5,285 nucleotides of DNA from a bacterium (GTDB lineage Bacteria; Actinomycetota; Acidimicrobiia; Acidimicrobiales; CATQHL01), in assembly GCA_028819945.1 (NCBI GenBank), contig JAPPKQ010000209.1:1-5285 (forward strand). Reading direction: 5' to 3'. Below are positions 1-5,285 of this stretch, piece by piece. How positions within the stretch are numbered: position 1 is the first letter of the stretch; each line of letters starts with the position of its first letter. The notes under the pieces were generated by a model. That model had not been told where the DNA came from, did no database searches, and saw only the letters and a list, made by a program, of their open reading frames with translations. Both the position numbers and the translations under genes were made by a program.

Positions 1-66
1 AGCGAGGACGGAGACCAATGCAACAGATGTCCACCGGGCACCACGTCGTATAGAGCGATTCAACAT
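1..66 (-). CDS. Start of a secreted protein, probable ABC transporter substrate-binding protein (partial)
   Basis: On the minus strand an ATG at 66-64 opens a frame that stays open to the window edge (22 codons). It begins M-L-N-R-S-I-R-R, continues G-A-R-W, then becomes hydrophobic (T-S-V-A-L-V-S-V-L-A). This basic n-region followed by a hydrophobic h-region is how a Sec signal peptide or lipoprotein signal starts; the cleavage site lies outside the window. A strong ribosome binding site (AAGGGGG, 83-77) sits 10 bases before the ATG. The frame lies 75 bases after the stop of the permease, in the same direction. In NitT/TauT-type operons the missing third component is a secreted periplasmic or lipid-anchored binding protein, so that is the inferred product. 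Only the start is visible, so family membership is inferred from position and signal peptide, not from a domain. Confidence 0.62.
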   Translation of the reverse strand, partial: MLNRSIRRGARWTSVALVSVLA

Positions 67-76
67 TGTTCGGCTT

Positions 77-83
77 CCCCCTT
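77..83 (-). promoter_or_regulatory. Ribosome binding site for the truncated secreted protein
   Basis: The minus strand reads AAGGGGG here, followed by a 10-base spacer and ATG at 66. This purine-rich site is what decides the start of the short frame running off the left edge. Confidence 0.55.
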
Positions 84-98
84 GTGTTGTCACCGAAT

Positions 99-136
99 GA
101 ACGACGACCGAATCCTGCCACGATTCAAACGCGTTC
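99..136. repeat. Weak interrupted hairpin between permease and secreted-protein gene
   Basis: Two nested inverted repeats lie in the 75-base gap: GAATC (110-114) with GATTC (122-126), and GAACG (99-103) with CGTTC (132-136). The stems are only 5 bp each, separated by an internal loop, and no T-run follows on either strand. It could be a modest mRNA structure that adjusts expression of the downstream binding-protein gene, but chance is an equally good explanation. Confidence 0.2.
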
Positions 137-141
137 GCCGC

Positions 142-1002
142 TCAGAGGGCCGCGGCCGACCCCCCTGGCAGATCCTGGGAGCTGTGCCAGCGCAGGACCC
201 GTGTCTCGACGGCGGCGAGCAGCAGGTTGCCGATCACGCCGATGAACGCGAGCACGAAGATCGATCCCCACAGTTGGTCGATCAGCAGCCGCACCTGGCC
301 CACGCGTGCGGTGTTGCCGAGACCCTCGGTGGAGCCCCCGAACATCTCGCCGATCACCGCTCCCACGAGGGCCAGACCGACGCAGAGGCGCCCGGCCGAG
401 AACAGGTAGGGAAGCGATTGCGGGAATCGCAGCTTCCAGAAGATCTCCGTCCTGCTGGCCGACACCGAGCGCAGCAACTCGTAGGCGTTGGGGTCGACCG
501 ATCGCAACCCGGTGAACTCGTTGATCGTGAACGGGATGTAGCAGAACACCGCCGCGACGAGAACCTTGGGCCAGTGGCCGAACCCGAACCAGATCAGGAA
601 GACCGGTGCCAGGACCGCCACCGGCGTGCTCTGCAGCAGGACGATGACGGGCATCGAAGAGCGTTCCACGAAGCGAGAGTGCGCCATGAACGTGGCCACG
701 ATGAGCGACGCCCCCAGAGCCAGTCCGTATCCCCAGGCAGCTTCGAGCAGCGTCACCTGGGCGTGGCGCCAGTAGAAGCCCGGCTCCTCACGGAGATGCA
801 CGAGGATGCTCCAGGGCGTCGGGAGAGTCAGGGGCGAGATGTTGAACACCCGCACGTAGAACTCCCAGATGCCGAAGACGACGACGAGCCCCACGATCGG
901 CGCCACGGTCATCGCCGAGCGGTGGACGTGCTGCGGGCGCTGCGGGGGCGGCTGCTTGGTGCCGGCGCCCGGTGTGCTCTGCTGCGCGGCGTCGGCACTC
1001 AC
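142..1002 (-). CDS. ABC transporter permease, NitT/TauT/SsuC type
   Basis: Inner-membrane channel subunit of an importer for a small solute; the family handles nitrate, taurine, alkanesulfonates, thiamine precursors and similar compounds. The 286-residue product has a Pro/Gln-rich cytoplasmic N-terminus, then about six hydrophobic segments near residues 32-50, 86-106, 118-138, 146-160, 200-220 and 246-266. The EAA loop that docks on the ATPase lies around 175-206 and includes SASRTEIFWKLRFPQSLPYL; the glycine usual before A-S is Ser181 here. The chosen start is the GTG at 1002-1000, whose GTGA overlaps the TGA stop of the ATPase, implying translational coupling. The frame stays open upstream to 1506, but that part is antisense-like shadow inside the ATPase gene and has no membrane features. 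Length and topology fit the binding-protein-dependent permease family (BPD_transp_1). The substrate cannot be read from the sequence. Confidence 0.93.
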   Translation of the reverse strand: MSADAAQQSTPGAGTKQPPPQRPQHVHRSAMTVAPIVGLVVVFGIWEFYVRVFNISPLTLPTPWSILVHLREEPGFYWRHAQVTLLEAAWGYGLALGASLIVATFMAHSRFVERSSMPVIVLLQSTPVAVLAPVFLIWFGFGHWPKVLVAAVFCYIPFTINEFTGLRSVDPNAYELLRSVSASRTEIFWKLRFPQSLPYLFSAGRLCVGLALVGAVIGEMFGGSTEGLGNTARVGQVRLLIDQLWGSIFVLAFIGVIGNLLLAAVETRVLRWHSSQDLPGGSAAAL

Positions 1003-1883
1003 CGGGCCGACACCTCGCCGAGGGAGCGGCGCACGTTGCGCATGTGCGCCAGGTAGCGCTCGTCGTCCTCCATCTGCACCGAGCGGGGACGGGGCAGCGT
1101 GATCGTCTCGGCGTGCACGACCCGGCCAGGCTTGGTGGCCATCACCAGGACCCGGTCGGAGAGGATCACGGCCTCGGGGATGCTGTGGGTCACGAAGACG
1201 ACCGTGTGCCCGGTGCGCTCCCAGAGATCCAGCAGGAGGTAGCGCATCTCGTTGCGGGTGATCTCGTCGAGGGCCGAGAAGGGCTCGTCCATCAGCAGCA
1301 CGGGTGCACCCAGCGCGAAGCAGCGCACCAGCGAGACCCGCTGCTGCATGCCGCCGGACAGCTCCTTCGGGAGCCGGTCCAGGAAGTCCCCCAATCCGAC
1401 GGTTTCCAGCAGTTCCAGGATCTCGCTCTCGTTGAGGGGCGGGTGGATGGCTCCCCGCCGGTTCACCTCGGCCAGCAGCGTCACGTTGCGGCGGACGGTC
1501 CGCCAACCCAGCAGAGACGGCGTCTGCGGCGCGAAGCCGATCTGCTTGGTGTCCCGAGCCTGCGCCGGGCTGTTGCCGTCGACGGTGACCGTGCCGAGTT
1601 CGTAGGGCAGCAGGCCGCCCACGACGCGCAGCAGGGTCGACTTGCCGCAGCCGCTCGGGCCGATCAGGCTGACGAACTCGCCCGGCTCGATCTCGATGTC
1701 GATCTCATCCAGCGCGTGCAGGAAGCTGCGACCGGTCGGGAACCACTTCGAGACTCCGCGAATGGAGACGGGGGCGCCGATGCTGCGTAGTGATCCCGTC
1801 GAGGTGGGTGCGGCCGCATGGCCCCCGCCGGGGTTCGGAGCTGGCACGGCGCCATCGTAAGCGGCGCGACTGCGGCGCGTCAT
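999..1883 (-). CDS. ABC transporter ATP-binding protein, NitT/TauT/SsuB type
   Basis: Cytoplasmic ATPase that powers the adjacent permease. All catalytic motifs are present in the 294-residue product: Walker A GPSGCGKST (75-83), Q-loop Gln120, signature LSGGMQQ (175-181), Walker B VLLMDEP (195-201), D-loop SALD (203-206) and switch His233. The ABC domain starts near residue 38 (VSIRGVSKWF), so the ATG at 1883 gives an unusually long, Ala/Gly/Pro-rich N-terminal extension. The only ribosome-binding candidate before this ATG is a weak AGAGG 12 bases away. An in-frame GTG at 1847 (residue 13) is an alternative start but has no clear site either. The stop overlaps the permease GTG start (GTGA), so the two subunits should be made in matched amounts. 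The motif set is intact and gives no sign of decay. The solute is not determinable from the ATPase. Confidence 0.95.
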   Translation of the reverse strand: MTRRSRAAYDGAVPAPNPGGGHAAAPTSTGSLRSIGAPVSIRGVSKWFPTGRSFLHALDEIDIEIEPGEFVSLIGPSGCGKSTLLRVVGGLLPYELGTVTVDGNSPAQARDTKQIGFAPQTPSLLGWRTVRRNVTLLAEVNRRGAIHPPLNESEILELLETVGLGDFLDRLPKELSGGMQQRVSLVRCFALGAPVLLMDEPFSALDEITRNEMRYLLLDLWERTGHTVVFVTHSIPEAVILSDRVLVMATKPGRVVHAETITLPRPRSVQMEDDERYLAHMRNVRRSLGEVSAR

Positions 1884-1956
1884 GGCTGCCGGTGGCCTCT
1901 CGCCGTCCCCACGGTGTGGGCTACCGTTGCCGGCGACCGCCCGGGATCGCGACCGC

Positions 1957-1985
1957 GCGCCGGCCGCCGAGGGCCCTGCCGGCGC
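1957..1985. repeat. Perfect 8-bp inverted repeat (hairpin or operator candidate)
   Basis: GCGCCGGC (1957-1964) is matched by its reverse complement GCCGGCGC (1978-1985), with a 13-base loop that itself contains the palindrome GGGCCC (1971-1976). It lies 53 bases before the amidohydrolase start, within its likely leader. It could form an mRNA hairpin or bind a dimeric regulator of the divergent operons. In sequence this rich in G and C an 8-bp match is not rare, and no T-run follows, so it is not a terminator. Confidence 0.3.
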
Positions 1986-2022
1986 CCGTGGGGTCGATCC
2001 GCCGACACAGCCGCACCGGGCC

Positions 2023-2034
2023 GGAGGAGGGAGG
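2023..2034 (+). promoter_or_regulatory. Extended Shine-Dalgarno deciding a TTG start
   Basis: The sequence GGAGGAGGGAGG is a near-ideal ribosome binding site. Measured from its first GGAGG units it lies 8 bases before TTG at 2039, and the coding pattern (L-I-D-V-H-S-H) begins right after. There is no ATG or GTG in a suitable place, so this site is the reason to accept TTG as the start of the amidohydrolase. Confidence 0.7.
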
Positions 2035-2038
2035 TCCC

Positions 2039-3051
2039 TTGCCCGCCGGTCTGATCGACGTGCACTCGCACCACTATCCCGACAGCTACCTCGACGCCTG
2101 CCGCCGTCCCGACAGCGGGCTGGAGCACTACATCCGCGAGGACGGCCGCCTCGTCGTGCTCCAGGACGGGGCGGTGGCCGCGGCCGTGCCGCAGCCGCTG
2201 CCCGGAATGGACCACCGCCTGGCGCTCATGGACGAGGTGAGCGTGGAGGCCCAGGTGCTGTCTGTGTCGGCCCCCAACGTCTTCCGCCTGCCGGCGCCGC
2301 TGCGCGTCCCCTGACCCGCGACCTGAACGACGAGCTCGACGACCTGACGGGAGCGTCCGGCGGGCGCCTCAGGTTCTTCGCCAACCTGCCGCTCCCGGAC
2401 ATCGCCGCCTCGCTCACCGAACTGGACCGCGTGCTGCAGCGACCCCGCGTCGTGGGCGTGATGCTCTGCACCACCGTGGATCGGCGCACCCTCGACGACG
2501 CACATTTCGCACCGCTCTGGGAGGAACTGTCGCGGCGCCGTGCCGTGGTGTTCGTCCACCCCACCACCGGCTGCAGCACCGAGGGCCTGCGCGAGTTCGC
2601 GCTGTCTCTCGCCCTGGACTTCCTTGCCGAGACGACGAACGCCATCGGCAGGTTGACCTACTCGGGCACCTTCGAGCGGTACCCGGACATCCGCTGGATC
2701 TTCAGCCACCTCGGCGGGACCGTGCCCTTCGTCCACCACCGCTTCGACAACTACGCGGGGCAGTTCCCCGAGTGCCGCCGTCACACCACCCGCCGCCCGT
2801 CGGAGCAGCTGCGGGATCTCTTCTTCGACACCGTCAGCACGCATCCCGCCGCCATGCGCTGCGCCTTCGAGACGTTCGACATCTCGCAGTTCCTCTTCGG
2901 CACCGACTACCCGCACGTGCCGGGCGGGCTGCGCGCCTTCGTGGAGACCCTCGAGGCCGCCGGACTGCCCGCGGAGGATCTCGCCAGGGTGAGCCGGCAC
3001 AACGCCGCCGAGCTGCTTGGAATCGCCGCCGAAGGCGGCAACCTCCGATAA
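2039..3051 (+). pseudogene. Amidohydrolase-2 (ACMSD-like) metal-dependent hydrolase, interrupted by a one-base frameshift
   Basis: Predicted TIM-barrel hydrolase or decarboxylase of the amidohydrolase-2 family, acting on C-N, C-O or carboxyl groups of small molecules in the cytoplasm. The gene is read in two frames. The first runs 2039-2311 and hits TGA at 2312; the second carries on from 2311 to the TAA at 3049-3051. Joined by one shift the product is 337 residues, normal for the family. Metal and catalytic residues are spread over both halves: H9-x-H11 (DVHSH), His174 (VFVHPT), His224 (IFSHLGG) and Asp290 (FGTDYPH). Both halves show normal codon bias and no other damage, which favours a sequencing error or a very recent mutation over long decay. 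The first in-frame ATG of the second half is at 2461. The gene leads the plus-strand set and is 69 bases from the next gene. The substrate is unknown; context suggests a step in breakdown of an amide- or carbamoyl-type compound. Confidence 0.85.
2308..2314 (+). other. Frameshift site in the amidohydrolase (CCCC then TGA)
   Basis: The first frame reads CTG-CGC-GTC-CCC-TGA. Inserting one C into the run at 2308-2311 changes this to GTC-CCC-CTG-ACC-CGC, which flows straight into the second frame (R-D-L-N-D-E-L-D-D-L). The family normally has a similar short linker between the S-A-P-N-V motif and the N-D-E-L helix, so no large segment seems lost. The exact position could be anywhere from about 2285 to 2315. 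Confidence 0.75.
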
Positions 3052-3120
3052 CCGGGCCGGGAGCGGTGATGGTAATTTTCTCGGTCGTGCGGAGAACCAC
3101 GTAACGGCGCGGGGGGACGC
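3052..3120 (+). other. Short gap between amidohydrolase and cysteine hydrolase genes
   Basis: This 69-base gap has a small AT-rich island (GGTAATTTTCTC, around 3071-3082) unlike its surroundings. It could hold an internal promoter, but no paired -35/-10 elements can be defended. A G-run (3111-3116) four bases before the ATG at 3121 is the likely ribosome binding site of the next gene. No terminator hairpin is evident, so read-through from the amidohydrolase is likely. Confidence 0.4.
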
Positions 3121-3822
3121 ATGCCGCAACCCACCGATGTATCCGATTTCGTCAAGGAGCGGCTGGCGCGGATTCGCGGCGAGTTGCGGCTGTACCACGA
3201 TCTGCGGCCCGCCGAGTCGGCGTTCGTCGTCATCGACATGCAGAACGCCTTCGTGGCCGAGGGTGGCGTCATCGAGGTGCCGGCCAGCCGGGAGATCATC
3301 CCGGTGATCAACCGCATGGCCGCCGAGTGCCGGGAGCTGGGCGTGCCCGTGATCTGGATCCGCTCGCACCACCCCAAGGGCGGCTCCGACTGGCGCCACT
3401 TCTTCGACCACTTCGTGCGCCCGGAACGGCGGGAGGCCGCCGCCGCGGCACTCTCCGACGACGCCCCGACTTCGCGGTTCCATCCCGACATGGACATCCA
3501 TGACGAGGACTACATCGTCTTCAAGAACCGGTACTCGTGCCTCATCCCGGGTTCGTCATCGCTGGAGCGACTGGTGCGCAGCCTCGGCTGCGACACCCTG
3601 TTGCTCGCCGGCACCAAGACGAACATCTGCGTCGAGTCGACGGCCCGGGACGCCATGATGCTGGACTTCCGGGTGGTGGTCCTCAGCGACGCCACCGCCG
3701 CGCTCACCGACGAGGAGCACCAGGCCTCCCTCAACGTCCTGGTCCAGGAGTTCGCCGACATCCTCGTGACCGGCGAGGTGGTCGACGAGTTGCGTGCCAA
3801 TGCGGGAGGCGCCGACCGATGA
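3121..3822 (+). CDS. Isochorismatase-family cysteine hydrolase
   Basis: Cytoplasmic amidase-type hydrolase with the isochorismatase (Rossmann-like) fold. The family includes N-carbamoylsarcosine amidohydrolase, ureidoacrylate hydrolase RutB, biuret hydrolase and nicotinamidase. The Asp-Lys-Cys triad is complete in the 233-residue product: Asp39 in FVVIDMQNAF, Lys135 in VFKNRYSCLIPG, and Cys170 in LLLAGTKTNICVEST. True isochorismatases lack the cysteine, so this is a thiol hydrolase that would cleave a C-N bond through an acyl-enzyme. The downstream motif ARDAMMLDFRVVVLSDATAA is typical of the RutB / carbamoylsarcosine side of the family. The start ATG at 3121 follows a G-rich site and leaves a helical N-terminal extension of about 33 residues, common in this group. 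Its stop overlaps the start of the HyuB gene (ATGA), which ties the two functions together. The substrate is inferred only: an N-carbamoyl or ureido compound released by hydantoin-type ring opening would fit. Confidence 0.93.
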   Translation: MPQPTDVSDFVKERLARIRGELRLYHDLRPAESAFVVIDMQNAFVAEGGVIEVPASREIIPVINRMAAECRELGVPVIWIRSHHPKGGSDWRHFFDHFVRPERREAAAAALSDDAPTSRFHPDMDIHDEDYIVFKNRYSCLIPGSSSLERLVRSLGCDTLLLAGTKTNICVESTARDAMMLDFRVVVLSDATAALTDEEHQASLNVLVQEFADILVTGEVVDELRANAGGADR

Positions 3823-5285
3823 CCGACACCCTCGCCCCCGAAGACCTCATCGGCGGCGGCAACGGCGCCCTCGACCCCGTCACCTTCGAGATCCTGCGGT
3901 CGCGCCTGTCGGCCATCAACGACGAGGCGGCCATGACGATGCGCCTCGTGTCGGGCTCGCCGGTGGCCAACGAGGCCTACGACATGAACGTGGGCCTCAT
4001 GGACGCCGACGGCGACTGCTTCGCCATCGGCATGTACATCACCATCCACGCGCTCGCCCTGAGCTCCACGGTCAAGGACATCAGGCAGCGCTTCGCCGCC
4101 GACGACGTCGGTCCCGGTGACGTGTTCATGTCCAACGACCCCTACGTCGGGGCCTGCCATCAGATGGACGTGGCGGTCGTGGCGCCGATCTTCGCCGGCG
4201 GCCGGCTGGTGGCGTGGACCGGCTCCACGGTGCACCAGATCGACCTCGGCGGCCCGGTCGAGGGCCAGGTGCAGCTCGGCGCCACATCCATCTGGAGCGA
4301 GCAGCCGCTGTTCCCGCCCATCAAGATCGTCGACGCCGGCGAGTTGCGCCCCGACGTGGAGCGGGGCTACCTGCGCCGCACCCGCCTGCCCCACCTCGTG
4401 GACCTGGATCTGAAGGCGATGATCGCCGGCTGCAACGTCGGGGTGGCACGTGTGCAGGATCTGACCGAGCGCTACGGCACCGGCGTGGTACTGGCCGCCA
4501 TCGAGGGGATCAACGTGGCCACCGCCGCCCGGTTCCGGGCCCGGCTGGCGGAGTTGCCCGACGGCACCTGGTCGCATCGGGGCTACATCGAGTACGACGA
4601 GGTGTATCCGGTCGTCGTGGAGATGACCAAGCAGGGCGACTCGCTCACGTTCGACTACACGAAGAGCGCCGATCAGGCCGGCGCCGTCATCAACTGCACC
4701 CGCCCGGCCTGCGTGGGCGCCGTCGTGGCCGCCGTCCTCCCGTACCTCTGCTACGACATGGCGTGGTCGCCCGCCGGGCTGCAGCGGGCCATCGACGTGC
4801 GTACCCGCGAGGGCACCATCGTCCACGCGGCCTGGCCGGCGGGCACCTCCAAAGCAACCACCACCGGCAGCTTCATGGCCACGATCTCCGCGGGTGTCTG
4901 CCTGTCGAAGCTGCTGGCGGCGAGCGAGGGACATCTCCGGCAATTCATGTCCACCTGGATGGGTGGGCTCTACGTGGAGGACATGTTCGGCGTGGATCAG
5001 CGGGGCGAGTTCTTCGGCGCGGCGATCCTCGACGCCATGGCAGGGGGGTCGGGGGCGCGGGCCTTCGCCGACGGGCTGGATGCCGGCGGCTTCCTGGACT
5101 CGCCGTCGGCGATCATCGCCAACATCGAGGACATCGAGTACAGCTACCCGGTTCTCTACCTCTCCCGCCGGATCCAGGCCGACACCGGGGGCGCCGGCAA
5201 GTACCGCGGCGGGCACACCCACCCCCAAACCAAAAAAAACCACCACCACGCGCCGGTTGCCCCCCAGAAACATAACACCCAACGC
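3819..5285 (+). CDS. Hydantoinase B / oxoprolinase (HyuB) family protein, partial at the right edge
   Basis: Homologue of the B subunit of ATP-dependent N-methylhydantoinase, 5-oxoprolinase and related carboxylases and lactamases, which usually work with an ATP-binding HyuA partner. The start is the ATG at 3819, overlapping the previous stop (ATGA). Family landmarks appear in order: DPVTFEILRSRL (19-30), GPGDVFMSNDPYVGACHQMD (98-117, with probable metal or active-site His114 and Asp117), VAWTGSTVHQIDLGG (131-145, His139 and Asp142), DGTWSHRGYIEYD (248-260), and YPVLYLSRR followed by DTGGAGKYRGG (up to residue 465). The frame is open for 489 codons without a stop. Full-length relatives are usually somewhat longer than 500 residues, so the C-terminus is cut. 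From residue 466 on the sequence is rich in His, Thr, Lys, Gln and Pro and no longer matches the family, while the DNA becomes A/C-only; residues 466-489 should not be trusted. HyuA is not found upstream and may lie downstream or elsewhere. Confidence 0.92.
   Translation, partial: MTDTLAPEDLIGGGNGALDPVTFEILRSRLSAINDEAAMTMRLVSGSPVANEAYDMNVGLMDADGDCFAIGMYITIHALALSSTVKDIRQRFAADDVGPGDVFMSNDPYVGACHQMDVAVVAPIFAGGRLVAWTGSTVHQIDLGGPVEGQVQLGATSIWSEQPLFPPIKIVDAGELRPDVERGYLRRTRLPHLVDLDLKAMIAGCNVGVARVQDLTERYGTGVVLAAIEGINVATAARFRARLAELPDGTWSHRGYIEYDEVYPVVVEMTKQGDSLTFDYTKSADQAGAVINCTRPACVGAVVAAVLPYLCYDMAWSPAGLQRAIDVRTREGTIVHAAWPAGTSKATTTGSFMATISAGVCLSKLLAASEGHLRQFMSTWMGGLYVEDMFGVDQRGEFFGAAILDAMAGGSGARAFADGLDAGGFLDSPSAIIANIEDIEYSYPVLYLSRRIQADTGGAGKYRGGHTHPQTKKNHHHAPVAPQKHNTQR
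5214..5285 (+). other. Aberrant A/C-rich tail, probable low-quality sequence
   Basis: The first 36 bases (5214-5249) less the last one or so are made only of A and C, including a run of eight A (5232-5239); over all 72 bases there are just 7 G and 3 T. The gene before it is G+C rich with abundant G. The change falls exactly after the conserved GGAGKYRGG motif of HyuB, where the family normally continues with another Gly- and hydrophobic-rich strand and a T-P-H-type motif. No stop codon is introduced, so the frame seems continuous while the protein is nonsensical. Error-laden read ends at a contig edge are the simplest explanation; a real low-complexity insert or junction is less likely. Confidence 0.7.

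Larger units (their letters stand above)
1884..2038. other. Divergent intergenic region, probable location of both promoters
   Basis: These 155 bases separate the leftward transporter genes from the rightward hydrolase genes, so the promoters of both and any shared operator should lie here. The stretch is very GC-rich. A TANNNT-type hexamer (TACCGT, 1922-1927) exists on the plus strand, but no believable -35 partner is seen, so no promoter is called. The clearest structure is the inverted repeat at 1957-1985. No small gene with a supported start was found. Confidence 0.55.

Noticed and set aside
82..1056. 324-codon plus-strand open frame over the permease gene
   Set aside because: It is rich in Arg, His, Glu and Asp without domain pattern and lies antisense to a permease with clear membrane segments and EAA loop; typical GC-rich shadow frame.
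142..1506. Longer 454-residue permease starting at 1506
   Set aside because: The first 168 residues fall entirely inside the ATPase gene, have no membrane segments and are compositionally like a shadow frame; the GTG at 1002 in a GTGA overlap is the natural start.
2300..2320. Programmed -1 ribosomal frameshift in the amidohydrolase
   Set aside because: No canonical X-XXY-YYZ slippery heptamer of A or T bases and no obvious downstream pseudoknot were seen, and the family is not known for recoding. A one-base indel is simpler.
3071..3082. AT-rich island as a promoter before the cysteine hydrolase
   Set aside because: Only one short AT patch is present and no spaced -35/-10 pair can be identified, so it is described in the gap entry but not called as a promoter.
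2128..3501. 457-codon minus-strand open frame across the amidohydrolase and cysteine hydrolase
   Set aside because: It spans two plus-strand genes with intact catalytic motifs and the gap between them; its Gly/Val/Glu/Arg-rich translation shows no recognisable domain.
4214..5275. 353-codon plus-strand open frame within HyuB
   Set aside because: It is an Arg/Gly/His-rich out-of-frame reading of the HyuB gene and has no family motifs.
3510..5282. 590-codon minus-strand open frame opposite HyuB
   Set aside because: The longest listed open frame, but the translation is His/Asp/Gly/Val-rich antisense sequence, while the plus strand carries a continuous HyuB family protein. It also includes the aberrant tail.
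1..5285. CRISPR array, tRNA, rRNA, insertion sequence or defence island
   Set aside because: No regularly spaced direct repeats, cloverleaf-like elements, transposase motifs or nuclease-type genes were found on either strand.

Overview
The window is a GC-rich, almost fully coding stretch of bacterial DNA. Strong G/C third-position bias, GTG and TTG starts, and overlapping stop/start junctions suggest a high-GC lineage such as an actinobacterium (for example Acidimicrobiia) or a similar environmental bacterium. No gene in the window fixes the taxon. Both ends cut through genes.

Layout. Two gene sets diverge from a 155-base intergenic region (1884-2038). The minus-strand set reads leftwards: an ABC transporter ATPase (1883-999), a permease (1002-142) coupled to it by a GTGA overlap, and the first 22 codons of a secreted protein (66-1) that is most likely the substrate-binding protein. 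Together they look like a complete importer of the NitT/TauT/SsuABC type. The plus-strand set reads rightwards: a metal-dependent amidohydrolase of the amidohydrolase-2/ACMSD-like type (2039-3051) broken by a single-base frameshift near 2311, an isochorismatase-fold cysteine hydrolase (3121-3822), and a hydantoinase B/oxoprolinase (HyuB) family subunit (3819 to the window edge) joined to the hydrolase by an ATGA overlap.

How the genes may work together. The content suggests a scavenging and degradation module for a small nitrogenous compound. The importer brings in an organic-nitrogen (or sulfur) solute, and HyuB-type and cysteine-hydrolase enzymes then open amide, hydantoin or carbamoyl bonds. 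The closest known logic is creatinine / N-methylhydantoin breakdown, where an ATP-dependent HyuA/HyuB N-methylhydantoinase feeds N-carbamoylsarcosine to an isochorismatase-fold amidohydrolase. The substrate here is unknown, and the usual partner HyuA is not in the window.

Two sequence-quality signals matter to users. The amidohydrolase frame is restored by adding one base in a short C run. The last 72 bases (5214-5285) turn abruptly into almost pure A/C sequence that destroys the HyuB family pattern and looks like a low-quality contig end. I saw no RNA genes, CRISPR arrays, insertion sequences or convincing Rho-independent terminators.
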